From: Steromphala cineraria
Lineage: Eukaryota > Mollusca > Gastropoda > Trochida > Trochidae
Length of the DNA: 64,000 nucleotides
Direction: 5' to 3'
NCBI GenBank assembly: GCA_916613615.1
Contig: OU744721.1
Coordinates: 84,821,060 to 84,885,059 of the forward strand
The notes beneath the pieces were generated by a model. The model searched no databases, was not told the DNA's origin, and saw only the letters and a program-made list of their open reading frames with translations. Positions within the stretch are counted from its first letter, which is position 1. Each line of letters begins with the position of its first letter. Positions 49,344 to 61,200 of this stretch are shown here, piece after piece. The translations under genes and the position numbers were made by a program.

Positions 49344-52300
49344 ATGACTACCTTTGGAATGGATAGTGAAAAGAGGCTCAGGACTATGACTGAGAGGGGT
49401 GAGCAGATGTATGTGACTATTAGGGACAGGCATTTATTTAATTTAGATGAAGCTTGGAATAGACTTGGCTTGCAAATGAACCTTGATGTTGATGTTCTAA
49501 CACTTCGTCAAGAAGAAAGGGATTTTATGAAGAGAATTGACAGTTTCTATTCATTGTGTACTGGTTATCAGCTGTTTCTTGAGAGGACCAATACGGTGAT
49601 TAGTAAGGATGATTTACAGGATTTCTTGCTTACCTTTGATGAACGGCGTATTATGATTGAAGAAGCCCGGTCAGCAATTGACGATGCAATGCAGAGACAC
49701 CTAGAGACAGTTTCTGATCACGTTAAGAGTGAACATATGAGTGCTGTTGGGAGCAGACATTCTAGAGGAACGTCTACATCTGCACGTCTGAAAGCAGAAG
49801 CTGCAAAGTGGGAACTGCAGTTTACAGTTAAAGAGAGCCTTGTTAAGAAGAAACAAGCACTGTTAGAAGAGGAAGAAAGAATAAGGTTGGCAAGAGTTTC
49901 ACGTCAGAAGAAGGATCTCGAGACAGAACTTGACGTCTTGAGACAGGAAAAGGTTGTAGCCAAAGTTATGGCTGACTTAGAGGCAGATGCAGAGAGTGTT
50001 GGCTTACCCATTCTTACACAGGATCCATGCGAGAGGACACAACGGTATGTTGAACAACATTCTACTCATGATGTTATGGACACTGGACACTGGGAACAGA
50101 AAGCTCAACCAAACGACCCTTCGGTAGAGTTCAGCAAGTATATGCTGAAAAGAGACTTACAGATGTCACGGTTGAGGAGCTACGATGACAGACCAGAGAC
50201 CTACAATTGCTGGAAATCCAACTTCAAGGATGTGCTGAGGGACCTGGACGTGACTGCCACAGAAGAGATGGACTTGATGATTAGGTGGCTTGGCCCAGAG
50301 TCTGGGAAGCAAGCTCAGGGTATCAGGGTATCTTGTTCGACAGACCCAGTACTTGGTCTGCAGATATTGTGGGACAGACTTGATGAACGTTATGGTTCCC
50401 CTGTGTTGATTGAAAGTAATTTAAGAAAGAGACTTGATAACTTTCCAAAACTAAGTTTGAAAGACAATGTTAAGTTATATGAGCTTGCAGATTTATTGTC
50501 TGAAATTCAATGTTTAAAAGCTTCTGTTAAGTACAGGTCATTGCTTTCATACTTTGATTCTACTGTTGGTGTTTTGCCCATTGTATCTAAACTGCCAGTT
50601 AGTTTTCAGGAAAAATGGAGGTCAGCAGCCTTCAAGTATAAGGAAGTCCATGGAGTTCCTTTCCCGCCATTCACCTTTTTTGTGGACTTCATCAAGGAAT
50701 TGAGCCGCATACGCAACGACCCCAGTTTCTTTGTGGACCAGGGAAATCAGAAAACAGACCAGCCGACCAACGAGCAAAACAGATGGAAACCGAAGGTAGC
50801 ATCAAAGAAAACTGAGGTAACATCTAAGCCTGACACCATGAAACCAGTTTGTCCATTTCATAATACAAATCACTCATTAAATCAATGCAGAGCATTCAGA
50901 TCTAAAACTTACATGGAAAGAAAAGACTTTCTCAGGAATCATGGATATTGTTACAAATGTTGCAAGAGTAACAAACACTTAGCCAAATACTGCAATGAAG
51001 AAGTTAAATGTGATATTTGTGGTTCAAGTAAACATCCTACATTCCTTCATTTTGAGTACTCTTCAGTGCGGCCTGAGGAAAGAAGACCACAGGAGAACGG
51101 TGGGGAGAGGCAGAAGTTCAGTGAGGCAAGACAGAAGAGCAGTGGAGAGAGACAGAACCAAGTGATCTCCAAGTGCTCACAGATTTGTGCTACTACATTT
51201 GGAGGTAAATCTTGCTCAAAGACAGTTTTAGTGAGAGTATATCATAAGGACAGGCCAGGAGTATCTGTAAAGCTGTATGCAATCCTTGATGATCAAAGTA
51301 ATACCACACTTGCTCGACCAGAACTGTTTGATATCTTAAAGGTTGATACTGATGACATCCACTATACCATTTCTTCATGCAATGGAACCTCTAATGCCAT
51401 TGGTAGGAAAGCATCTAACTTTGTAGTTGAAGCACTCAATGGATCTCACTCCCTTGATGTTCCCCATGTCATTGAATGTGCACAGATACCAAACATGAGA
51501 GAGGAAATACCCACACCAGAGATAGTTCGCAGTTATCCACATCTAAATGATGTTCAGATTCCCCCACTTGACAATAACGCTGATATATTGTTGTTGATAG
51601 GACGAGATGTTATTGAAGCGCATCACGTTTTGGACCACAGAACTGGCCCCAAGGGTTCTCCTTATGCACAACTGCTGCCTCTCGGATGGGTCGTCATAGG
51701 AGAGACATGCCTTGGGAAAGTACATCCACCTGGACAAGTGCAGGTCAACAAAATCTACATCTCGGGGTCAGGAGACAATCAAAGAGGGTCAATTTTCTTA
51801 CCATGTCCAAACAGCCTACATGTGGATGAGGTCAGCCCGATCTTTGAGGTCACAAAGGAGGACGACAGACTTGGTAAATCTATTGAAGATTTAGACTTCT
51901 TGCAGATAATGGACAGTGAGATGACTATGGGTCAAGAGGGATTCTGGACAGCACCCTTGCCATTCAAGCCAGAACGACGACGTCTGCCAGACAACAAACC
52001 CCAGGCTCTCAAGCGGGCATATTCTTTGGACCGAAGTCTGCAGAAGGATCCCGTGAAATGTGCCCATATGACTGATTTCATGAAGAAAATCTTTGAAGCT
52101 AACCATGCAGAAGTGGCACCACATTTAGAAGATGGTGAGGAATATTGGTACTTGCCCATTTTTGGAGTATACCATCCCAAGAAACCTAATCAGATTAGAG
52201 CAGTATTTGATTCATCGGCAGAATATGATGAAGTTTCACTCAATGATGTGCTGCTGCAGGGCCCAGATCTGATGAATAGTCTCCTTGGCGTACTGTTGAG

Positions 52301-55145
52301 GTTCAGGAAAGAGCAAGTAGCAGCTATGGCAGACATACAGAGTATGTTTCATTGTTTTCAAGTGAAAGAGAATCATAGGAATTTTCTACGTTTCTTGTGG
52401 TACGAAGATAATGATCCTTCCAAGAGATTAATTGATTACAGGATGAGAGTCCATGTGTTTGGGAATAAGCCCTCTCCATCAGTAGCTACATATGGACTGA
52501 GGAAAGCAGCAATTCAAGGTCAAGATGTCTTCGGCAGTGACACCAGAGCCTTTATTGAGGAGGATTTCTACGTTGACGATGGTTTGATTTCACAACCTAC
52601 ACCTGATGAAACTGTAGATATTCTGAAGAGGACGCAGAAATCCCTCCAAGAGAATGGAAAACTCAGGCTCCACAAAGTTGTCTCTAACTGCAGTGCTGTA
52701 ATGCAAGCTTTTCCTCAAGAGGACCTGGCTAAGGATTTGATGAACCTTGACATAAGTACAAACAACCTTCCGGTACAAAGGAGTCTCGGATTGTTATGGG
52801 ACATCAACACGGATACTTTTACTTTTCATTCATCTGAGGAGAGAAAACCTTGCACAAGAAGAGGTATACTTTCTACAGTCAATAGTATATTTGACCCCTT
52901 AGGATTAATTGCACCAGTGGTAGTTCAAGGAAAGAAGATTTTGCAAGAAATAGTAAGGGAAAAGTATGACTGGGATGCTCAACTGGACTTGGACAAGGTC
53001 ACAGAGTGGGAGAAATGGAGAGGTTCACTCTGTCTGCTTGAGGACTTGCATATCCCTCGCATGTTTGTTCCTTCATCTTACAGGGACTCTGAAAGAAAGG
53101 AGATTCATGTTTTCTCAGATGCCTCACAAGTAAGCATAGCTGCTTCAGCTTATCTTCAAACCATAGACAAGGCCGGGATATCGCACACCGGGTTCATATT
53201 AGGAAAGGCTAAAGTTGTTCCAAGTCATGCTCACACCATACCCAGGTTGGAACTCTGTGCAGCGGTCTTGGCAGTTGAAGTTGCTGATTTAGTATCCAAA
53301 CACCTTGGTTTGCCTCTTGAAAACATACACTATTGCACTGATAGCAGGATAGTTTTGGGGTATATAAAGAATGTGTCCAAAAGATTTACAGTGTATGTTG
53401 CAAATCGCATACAAAGGATCAGAAAAGTTTCACAGCCAGAACAGTGGTCATATGTACCGTCAGACACGAACCCTGCAGATGTTGCCACCAGACCGGTCTC
53501 AACAGCAAACTTTGGAGATAGCAAATGGCTTAGAGGCTCACCAGATTTCATCAACAGGAAAAGTACACAACAATTTGAGGATGAACAGATAGAGCTTGAA
53601 GGCACCATTACAGTTGCAGCAACCAAAGTTGACATAAACCAGTCTCTAGGATCAGAGAGATTTGACAGGTTTTCAGATTGGGATAGTCTGGTAAGAGGAA
53701 TTGCATTTCTTCAGAGATTCATAGCTTCAAAGAAGTCTGACTCGATGAAGGTAAAGTCTGTAGAAGCATTTCAGAAAGCAGAGAAATTCATCATACAAGA
53801 GGTACAGAAGGAAAACTTCAAGAAGGACATTGAATGTATAAGGTCAGGATCAAAGATATCACCGAGCAGTAATGTTGTCTCGCTTAACCCATGTCTGGAT
53901 GATGGACTCTTGTGTGTAGGCGGCAGACTACGACATTCTCCCCTTCAAACCAAACAGAAATGCCCAGTTATTATTCCTAAAGGACACCATATCGCCACAT
54001 TGATAGTTCGTCACTATCACTCGGAAGTACAGCATCAGGGACGGCACTTTACCGAGGGTGCGATTAGAGCAGGAGGATACTGGATATTAGGAGGTAAAAG
54101 ACTTGTCTCTTCAGTCATTCGAAATTGTGTTAAGTGCAGGAAACTTAGAGGGAATCCCGCAACTCAGCTCATGGCGGATCTACCAATTGACCGTGTCACA
54201 CCATCTCCGCCCTTCACATACACTGGTGTAGACACATTTGGACCTTGGATTGTATCAACGAGAAGGACCAGAGGAGGTATTGCCCAAAGTAAACGGTGGG
54301 CCATCTTATTCACCTGTTTAGTTTGTAGGGCCATTCATATTGAACTTGTTGAGGAATTGTCATCATCGTCGTTTATTAACGCACTGCGCCGCTTTGTTGC
54401 CATTCGAGGAAGAGTAAAGGAATTCAGATCTGATAGAGGCACAAACTTTGTTGGGTCAGCGGACAGTCTAGGTATCGACTGTATCAAAGTTGAGGATGGA
54501 GAAGTTGGAAAACTTCTTGACGATAACAGGACTCAATGGATTTTCAATCCACCCCATTCTTCCCATATGGGCGGCTGCTGGGAGAGAATGATAGGTGTGG
54601 TAAGGCGTATCCTTGACAGCATGTTGATGGAAGTCTCCCCCAGGAGGTTTACTCATGAGGTCTTGAGTACTCTGATGCTTGAGGTATGTGCAATTGTTAA
54701 TAATAGGCCACTTGTACAGGTTTCTTCTGACCCAGAGAACCCATTCATTTTGACTCCTTCCGTTCTACTGACCCAGAAAGTTGACACAGGAAATGATTCA
54801 TTCTGTAACCTGACTGATATAGGAACCTTATACAAGGAACAGTGGAAACAAGTCCAGGCACTTTCCAATACATTTTGGAAGAGATGGCGAAACGAATATC
54901 TTCACACTTTACAGAAAAGAAGGAAATGGCATCATTCTGAGACTGATATCAAGAATGGTGATGTTGTATTACTTTGTGAGAAGAATGCTCACAGGAATCA
55001 GTGGCCACTTGGTATAGTGGAGAGAGCTTTACCAAGTGGTGATAATAAAGTGAGGAAGGCTGTTGTTAAGGTAGCCAGAGAAGGAAAGACAACTCTTTTA
55101 ACACGTCCAATTTCTGACATTGTTGTCCTTGTTTCCGAGGACTAA
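49344..55145 (+). CDS. gag-pol: BEL/Pao gag-pol polyprotein, 1933 residues
   Basis: One intact frame starting 48 bases after the 5' LTR. Residues about 1-260 are gag-like, with an acidic and basic coiled-coil stretch near 160-215. Residues about 265-455 resemble the DUF1759 gag region of BEL elements. A Cys/His cluster lies near 502-575 (CPFH, then CYKCCKSNKH, then CDICGSSKH). An aspartic protease follows, with active-site region LDDQSN near 648. The reverse transcriptase shows YVDDG near 1075. RNase H begins near 1256 (FSDAS) with later ELCAA and TDS motifs. The integrase has an H-H-C-C finger near 1555-1590, then D near 1628, D near 1696 (SDRGTNF) and E near 1745 (CWERM). The C-terminus has a DUF5641-like WPLG segment. 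All catalytic signatures I looked for are present. It copies and integrates the element. Confidence 0.95.
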   Translation: MTTFGMDSEKRLRTMTERGEQMYVTIRDRHLFNLDEAWNRLGLQMNLDVDVLTLRQEERDFMKRIDSFYSLCTGYQLFLERTNTVISKDDLQDFLLTFDERRIMIEEARSAIDDAMQRHLETVSDHVKSEHMSAVGSRHSRGTSTSARLKAEAAKWELQFTVKESLVKKKQALLEEEERIRLARVSRQKKDLETELDVLRQEKVVAKVMADLEADAESVGLPILTQDPCERTQRYVEQHSTHDVMDTGHWEQKAQPNDPSVEFSKYMLKRDLQMSRLRSYDDRPETYNCWKSNFKDVLRDLDVTATEEMDLMIRWLGPESGKQAQGIRVSCSTDPVLGLQILWDRLDERYGSPVLIESNLRKRLDNFPKLSLKDNVKLYELADLLSEIQCLKASVKYRSLLSYFDSTVGVLPIVSKLPVSFQEKWRSAAFKYKEVHGVPFPPFTFFVDFIKELSRIRNDPSFFVDQGNQKTDQPTNEQNRWKPKVASKKTEVTSKPDTMKPVCPFHNTNHSLNQCRAFRSKTYMERKDFLRNHGYCYKCCKSNKHLAKYCNEEVKCDICGSSKHPTFLHFEYSSVRPEERRPQENGGERQKFSEARQKSSGERQNQVISKCSQICATTFGGKSCSKTVLVRVYHKDRPGVSVKLYAILDDQSNTTLARPELFDILKVDTDDIHYTISSCNGTSNAIGRKASNFVVEALNGSHSLDVPHVIECAQIPNMREEIPTPEIVRSYPHLNDVQIPPLDNNADILLLIGRDVIEAHHVLDHRTGPKGSPYAQLLPLGWVVIGETCLGKVHPPGQVQVNKIYISGSGDNQRGSIFLPCPNSLHVDEVSPIFEVTKEDDRLGKSIEDLDFLQIMDSEMTMGQEGFWTAPLPFKPERRRLPDNKPQALKRAYSLDRSLQKDPVKCAHMTDFMKKIFEANHAEVAPHLEDGEEYWYLPIFGVYHPKKPNQIRAVFDSSAEYDEVSLNDVLLQGPDLMNSLLGVLLRFRKEQVAAMADIQSMFHCFQVKENHRNFLRFLWYEDNDPSKRLIDYRMRVHVFGNKPSPSVATYGLRKAAIQGQDVFGSDTRAFIEEDFYVDDGLISQPTPDETVDILKRTQKSLQENGKLRLHKVVSNCSAVMQAFPQEDLAKDLMNLDISTNNLPVQRSLGLLWDINTDTFTFHSSEERKPCTRRGILSTVNSIFDPLGLIAPVVVQGKKILQEIVREKYDWDAQLDLDKVTEWEKWRGSLCLLEDLHIPRMFVPSSYRDSERKEIHVFSDASQVSIAASAYLQTIDKAGISHTGFILGKAKVVPSHAHTIPRLELCAAVLAVEVADLVSKHLGLPLENIHYCTDSRIVLGYIKNVSKRFTVYVANRIQRIRKVSQPEQWSYVPSDTNPADVATRPVSTANFGDSKWLRGSPDFINRKSTQQFEDEQIELEGTITVAATKVDINQSLGSERFDRFSDWDSLVRGIAFLQRFIASKKSDSMKVKSVEAFQKAEKFIIQEVQKENFKKDIECIRSGSKISPSSNVVSLNPCLDDGLLCVGGRLRHSPLQTKQKCPVIIPKGHHIATLIVRHYHSEVQHQGRHFTEGAIRAGGYWILGGKRLVSSVIRNCVKCRKLRGNPATQLMADLPIDRVTPSPPFTYTGVDTFGPWIVSTRRTRGGIAQSKRWAILFTCLVCRAIHIELVEELSSSSFINALRRFVAIRGRVKEFRSDRGTNFVGSADSLGIDCIKVEDGEVGKLLDDNRTQWIFNPPHSSHMGGCWERMIGVVRRILDSMLMEVSPRRFTHEVLSTLMLEVCAIVNNRPLVQVSSDPENPFILTPSVLLTQKVDTGNDSFCNLTDIGTLYKEQWKQVQALSNTFWKRWRNEYLHTLQKRRKWHHSETDIKNGDVVLLCEKNAHRNQWPLGIVERALPSGDNKVRKAVVKVAREGKTTLLTRPISDIVVLVSED

Positions 55146-55417
55146 TTGACATTGTCATTTGTCGAGTTCTATGGATTTTTCATGGATAGATGCTGCTGCA
55201 TCAGGACTATAATTTAACAATTTGTGAAAAGTATCATGAATGGCCTTATGTATTATTTCTTCCCATACAAGTTGTATTAACATTATAATTTTCTTGTAGG
55301 AATTAGGAGCAATGACCTGATACCCACCCTAACTGCAATGTATTGCATAATGTATTATGTTTATTTATTGAGTTGTATTTTCATTTTTTGTAATGTAATA
55401 TCTTCACCAAAGATATT

Positions 55418-55427
55418 AGGTGGGGAG
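55418..55427 (+). other. Polypurine tract
   Basis: AGGTGGGGAG lies immediately before the first base of the 3' LTR. This is the expected primer site for plus-strand DNA synthesis. It is almost all purine, with one T. Confidence 0.8.
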
Positions 55428-56581
55428 TGTGCTGTCACAGTGACAGCGGGACTGATTTTAGTTTTCAATTTTTTTTTATCTAACCGGTTCGTCCTAACCA
55501 GTTTACAGGCGCACGGTTTGCACGTGCAGTTTCTTGGGCTAGCGAGTTTTCGTCGCCATGTTTCACAGGGCAAAGCCGTCATTTATCGGCCAGGCAGCGT
55601 TTATCGCTGATGTGTTTTTTCATATACACTCTCTTTATGTATTCAGGACCACAGACAAATCACCAAAGTGTATGTATCTAAACTATTATTTCAATTATAT
55701 TATGGTGACATTTCATGTAGAATTTGTACTTTGGGCAATTTATTGTTCATAAGCAGGCACTTGCAAATCCATGTTTTCTATGCATATTCTATGCTATATT
55801 TTGCTGGTATAGTAATATATAAAACTATATTCATTTCCCATTGTAAGTTCAGGTTAATATAACTTCTTATTTTTGCCTATAATTTTGTGTAATATTCCCA
55901 CTGAGGTGGTTTCGGAAATACCTATTGAAGCGCTAATAAAATATCCAATTTTTCACTTCTCAGTGACAACCTAGGGGCAGGAGTTATCTCCCTTGATTTA
56001 ATGTTTGTAAACATTACAGCTTCATCTTTTCCTTGAGGTTCCATGTACTTGGAATGTAATTTTTACGTGGCGCTTCATTTATTTTCATAGGTAAAAGCAA
56101 TTTATTGCAAAGCTCTGTACTTTATTGTGAATTTATTTTCACCAGGAATTTCTTTCTTGAAATAGGTATTTTATTTATTTCATACTTTTCTTAAGATAAT
56201 ACAACACAAGTTGTTGAGATTATTTATGGTATAAGTTATGGTACTTTTCATATTTTCTCTGTGATTTAATGGTATTTATTACCCAGGAATCTTCTGTAAA
56301 GGCACAATACATTTGTGAAAGCAATTCTAACTTGCACTAATCTGTTAAGGGTATTTATCAATAGGTACAATATTGAATAATTGTATTTTCCATGTTGTTT
56401 ACAAATGGACTTATGATGCCCTTAACTGTTTCAGCTTTTTACCGCAAAAACACATACGTTGTATGCAACTTCCGCATCAAGTCCGTCAATTGTACCACCA
56501 TAACTATGCCACTGCCACTGAAATAAAATCTGAATGGATAACTGATGTTGGAGCTAATGTTTTGGTTCGCTATTCAGCATA
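55428..56581 (+). repeat. 3' LTR of the BEL element
   Basis: Same length as the 5' LTR and, apart from positions 55677 and 56412, I saw no difference when reading the two side by side. Short frames in it (55668-55862, 56373-56582) duplicate those in the 5' LTR and are not genes. Confidence 0.9.
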
Positions 56582-56586
56582 GGGTT
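56582..56586 (+). other. Target-site duplication GGGTT, right
   Basis: Direct repeat of 48137-48141 at the outer edge of the 3' LTR. Confidence 0.8.
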
Positions 56587-56599
56587 CATCAACATTTAT

Positions 56600-58090
56600 C
56601 ATATGACATCATATATCATATCAAGGCAATATATGTAAATCAAATATAGTAGTTCTAAAACGAGCATGTTCGATAAAGCTAATCGAAACAATTTTCAAAC
56701 CAAGAATGAATAAGAGGTGTTTACACAAAATGGCTGCCAATAGTTTCCCTAAATATTGGATACTTTCTATGACAATGGATGAACACATTAAGTTATGAGA
56801 CGAAGAAGTGCATCAAAAATAACATTTTTACAAACTGTAAAAGAAATTATAAAGGAAGTCATGAATTTGAAGCTAAACAAGTCCTTTCCAGCTAAAAAAA
56901 GATATAAATTAATTGGCAAAAAGCTTGATAAATGAGATTGTTCTGTTATTTGATTACATTAGACAGTTTCTTTTAGTTTTCTTCTTTGATTAAAGTAATT
57001 GCAACTTCTAAGCCAGACACTCTGAAATAGCCCTGAAGTATTTTCTTTTCTTGTCGTTAAGCACTGCTTTCAAAATCAATTTCAAGCCTGTACTTTGCAA
57101 TCGAGGAGAATTCAAACATTCATCACCTTCATTATCCGTCTTTGTTAAGTATCAATTACCATAGAGAAATGTGGGGATCATCAAATGAATGGAAATAAAA
57201 ATGTTCTTACTTTGATTTTCTTTTGTGAAAATGGTTAGTCCAAGTGAAAGTAAATGTTTCATTAAAGCGAATATAATTGAACGGATTTGATTTCAATAAA
57301 AGCATTGTAAATAAAGATGCATTTCATTATTTAAAAAAACGAGATTAAAAAGCATTCTTGGTTAGTGTTTCTTATTGAAAAACCTATCTTATTTTGTATT
57401 AGTGCAGCAGTTTTGGAATCACATTTTCTTCTTATGGAAAGGAATTGGATTGTATATTACCCTGTCTTCCTGACGACATATTTTTGCCATTGAAACATAA
57501 ACCCATAACCCTCATTCTTTTAAGTACAAATACAAGAGGGACCCCAACCAATTCAGTTGGGTAAAGGTAGATAATTATATAACCGTTTACTGTTTGTGCT
57601 CCTTCAGCAATGGAAACCTCTGATTATCATAAGAAAATGTGAAACTATGACAACCTGTATTACAACCTAGACACATATCAATGTAATTAAAAACTGATGA
57701 TAATAAGTTCTTAGTTCATGAACTAATAAATTTGAATTGAGATAGAATTCAACTTTAAAGTGAAATACAAAACGATAAATAAAAAGTGCAACAACCCAAA
57801 CATGATAATAATCATTTTAGTATATTATGATCGCTGTTGTCAGATATTGACCTAGAAGGGTATAATTAACAACGTGTGAAAAAAGCCAATTCGGAGCATA
57901 TGCTTACTACTTTACAATAAAGAAGATGCTTTCCTGAAATTGTGCTCTTCTGAACCTTGATATATGATTGTTTTACCATATACTAATAAAAAACATCAAT
58001 CGGTCATAAAAGACAAATTAGGGACACCAATATCAATAATGTCTCATTTATTATCAATTGCTTTTGAACTAAATGTAATATAATGTAATG
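56600..58090 (+). repeat. Partial copy of the segmental repeat, distal part
   Basis: Colinear with about 61830-63110: 'cttctaaaac.agcatgttcg' near 56650 and 61888, 'cacctt cattat' near 57125 and 62413, 'cggagcatatgcttac' near 57893 and 62918, and 'tttattatcaattg' near 58046 and 63088. It directly precedes the full copy that starts at 58224, so two units sit head to tail. It also retains pieces deleted in copy 1 (near 8208 and 8665). Non-coding. Confidence 0.75.
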
Positions 58091-58223
58091 TAATTTTTGT
58101 CACAAGTATTACGTAACATATTTGTTGCAGTCACAAGGCAAATTTGTAGAAGTTTTGAACGACGACATGTATCTTCTGTTTGATAACATTAATGCTATTC
58201 TTGGATGTATTTGAAAATAAAAT

Positions 58224-61200
58224 AAGTACTCAGACAATTAAGTAACTGAAATGGTGTCTTTCTTGCATTCATATATATAATAGCTTATTAATCATTGGAA
58301 CTTTGTTGCTGTTGCCTGTTCAAAGAAAGTATTGAGTTACTTGATAGGAACTTATTTCCTAAGCCAAAGGCAGCCACGTTGAATAACGGATCTGTGTCAG
58401 CCAAAAGCATTTGTCACACTACGTTACTTTGAAGGTGATAGACATAGATATTGAACTTTCCTCGAAGACAATATATCAACATCTTAGGTCTTGAAGGTGT
58501 CATCGCGTCTTTGATGTCAAATTGCCAAATTTGTAATCATCACAAACAGTGTATCTTATCCAAACTTTATTCTGTAATCTCATTTTGTTTGATGCCACTT
58601 AGGCTAAATTCTTCTAAGATATGTCGATAAGTGCCCACAGCCTCACAGGAAAGTTGTATCATGTAGCACGGAAATTCTTCTTAGGGCAAATACATTCGTG
58701 ATCAAAGTTGAAACTTTTGAAAAAAAATGATGTAATGAACCATTTCTTCATAAAGTGGAAACTTTCATGGTTTTTTTAAAACTAAAAAAACACGTTAATG
58801 AATTCTTTGTATATTACATGTTAATAATGTGTATTTCATTAAACGTTTTAATTCTAATTCAATGCCAACTTCAAAGTAATATTGGCCGTTTTGCATACTA
58901 TGACAAATGTTTAAAGAAAACTCTTGTTGGCATTATTATTATTAGTTTATTGCCTATATGTATGGACATTATTTTTTCTATCTTCTATTGCATAAGTTTC
59001 ATTTCATTAGTCCTATCCTGTTGCTATAGAAATTGATTAATTTCACAGTTCTTTTACCGAACTTAATGAAGGCTTGGGCTTTAGTACTTGTTTACATCAA
59101 ACAGACAAAGTTGTGCGTCCAATTTGTTTCTAAGCATCCAATTTGTTTCTAAGCATCGTGATAAAATATTTCACATGCTGCATCAGTAACCCGTACTTGA
59201 TACTCCCAAGCTTCTTCGCCTTACCTGTTCTCCATTTAAGAATTTTTCAAGAATGTATGGCAATTCTTAGTTTCATAAATGTGTTGTCAATTCTATTCGA
59301 CATCAGGTTTTTTAGTATGAATCTAAGTGAACAAAATAAAATTACTCAGCTGTAGAAAACAACCAGTTCACTCCTTTCATGTGCTGAAAACGAATTTCGC
59401 TTTTCCTAAGCTCTTGCATGATGAGCTATATGATGAAACTGGGTCCATTAACAATTCTGTTGAAGCGCATTTAGCACCTCTATACAGGAGAATGGAGTTC
59501 AAAAAGTTCCAAAAGTATGAATACAACCTTTCCACAAGTAAAGGTTAGAAATTCTTGGTGTTTTACCTTGATATCTTTTACCACATATTCTATAAAGCAC
59601 TTTACAAACTAACATGGACGTAATAATTTTATATATAGCTGATCATATGATGTTTGTCATTTTCATTTCGTGCTCTCAATTAAAATAGTTTACTCTTAAC
59701 TGATTTTGACCATGGATAAATCCTTACTACCGCTCACTCATTTCTTCGACAATGGGTACTTAAAACTAAATAATGACTCTCTGAAAGCCAGACTTGTTTA
59801 TATTCCCCTGGAGGATTCTGAATTCAAGCTCTGATAGTAATCGAACTGTGATACTGATGGCGGCTTGCATAATGATTACAGGCTTTGACGAGACCTCGTT
59901 CATAGCTTATCACAAACATTCATTTGCTACATGATATAGGTAATCTTCCAATAACCAATTTGTAGAGAATTGTGGGAAGGTCATCCTAGATATGTTATAC
60001 TAAAGAGCGAAATAAACTTAACCTTAACGTTGTTGTAATGGAAAAAAATGAAGAATTGGGTATTACAATCTCTTTACGGACCGGGATTTAGCTGCACTAA
60101 CATTGTTCAGAGACAAGACATCATTATGGTCATTTTTCATGAAGGTAATCACACAACTTATAATCTTGTGATACACTGAAATCAATATGTCTCCGAAGAT
60201 ATCATGAAAGACAATAATTCTGCAAACCCAAGATAAATAAACAAAACACAGAAGAGAGGAGTGAGCGATTAAACGTGTTTAACACATTTCAGTTATTTCA
60301 TAGGTAGATGTTGTCATCTAAAAAAAAGGATTACAGCAACACTTCATGTATGCATTAATGAAATAGAAGACTCGTATTAAAAAATAACTATTGTTAATAT
60401 ACCTTTTCCAACATTTTCATGTTATTTCTATCAACATACATATTTGTCTTTCAAAGTTCACAATATCTCAATGCTACAACCTCTTCAAATTAAACATTTT
60501 CAGAAATATAAATGTATTTTCAAAACTCACAAAAAGCTAACACTGATGATCTCGAAGATCACACATTCTCATTTCTCAAAGTAACTTTGTTAAACGTACT
60601 CATAATATCCTCACTTAATAATGTGATACAAACAGCTTCGTGGGTTCTTTGAAGTTTTTCTACCTTAACTAAAAAAGATGAAAATGACACTTTCTGACAA
60701 AAAAATAGAAACATTCATAGGTAGTGTTTCATCTTGATCGAAATTAAATTAGTGTCAACTCAAATTAGATTTTACATTCACAAAACGGTTGTGTAGATAG
60801 CTTTGAAGTATGTTCATTCGTGGTATAACTATGTATTGTATGTACAAATGACAAAAACATAAAGCATTTGTTGAAGCAACTTTCCTTTTTTTACTCAATA
60901 AAACACCACAAAGAAGTTGTATATTTGATGGCGATGGAAAACAGTTGTAACATTTTACGGCTTGAGAAAAAACAATCTTTTTACAATTCTTTTCTACTAA
61001 CCAGTAACATTTATATTCAACTTTGTTCAACTTGAAAATAGCTTTTTAGAGCTAACAATTGAAAGATTAGTGCAGTTTCAATGTACTTTTAGGAGAACAT
61101 CACGTTTCTATATTAATAGTTATTTAAATGCTAGAATTAAATCAACACAGTTGTGATGAATATGAAGATACCATGATGATTATTATCAAGTGATTTTTTA

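Larger units (their letters stand above)
48142..56581 (+). mobile_element. Complete BEL/Pao LTR retrotransposon
   Basis: 8440 bases: two 1154-bp direct LTRs, one uninterrupted gag-pol frame (49344-55145), a polypurine tract before the 3' LTR and a 5-bp target duplication. The protein order protease, reverse transcriptase, RNase H, integrase with a single fused gag-pol frame is characteristic of BEL/Pao. I noticed only two LTR differences (48391 G against 55677 T; 49126 C against 56412 T). Insertion is therefore recent and the element may still be active. There is no envelope-like frame after the integrase. Confidence 0.95.

Noticed and set aside
51193..54868. Minus-strand and out-of-frame open frames inside the BEL coding region
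   Set aside because: All overlap the intact gag-pol frame and lack any recognisable domain.
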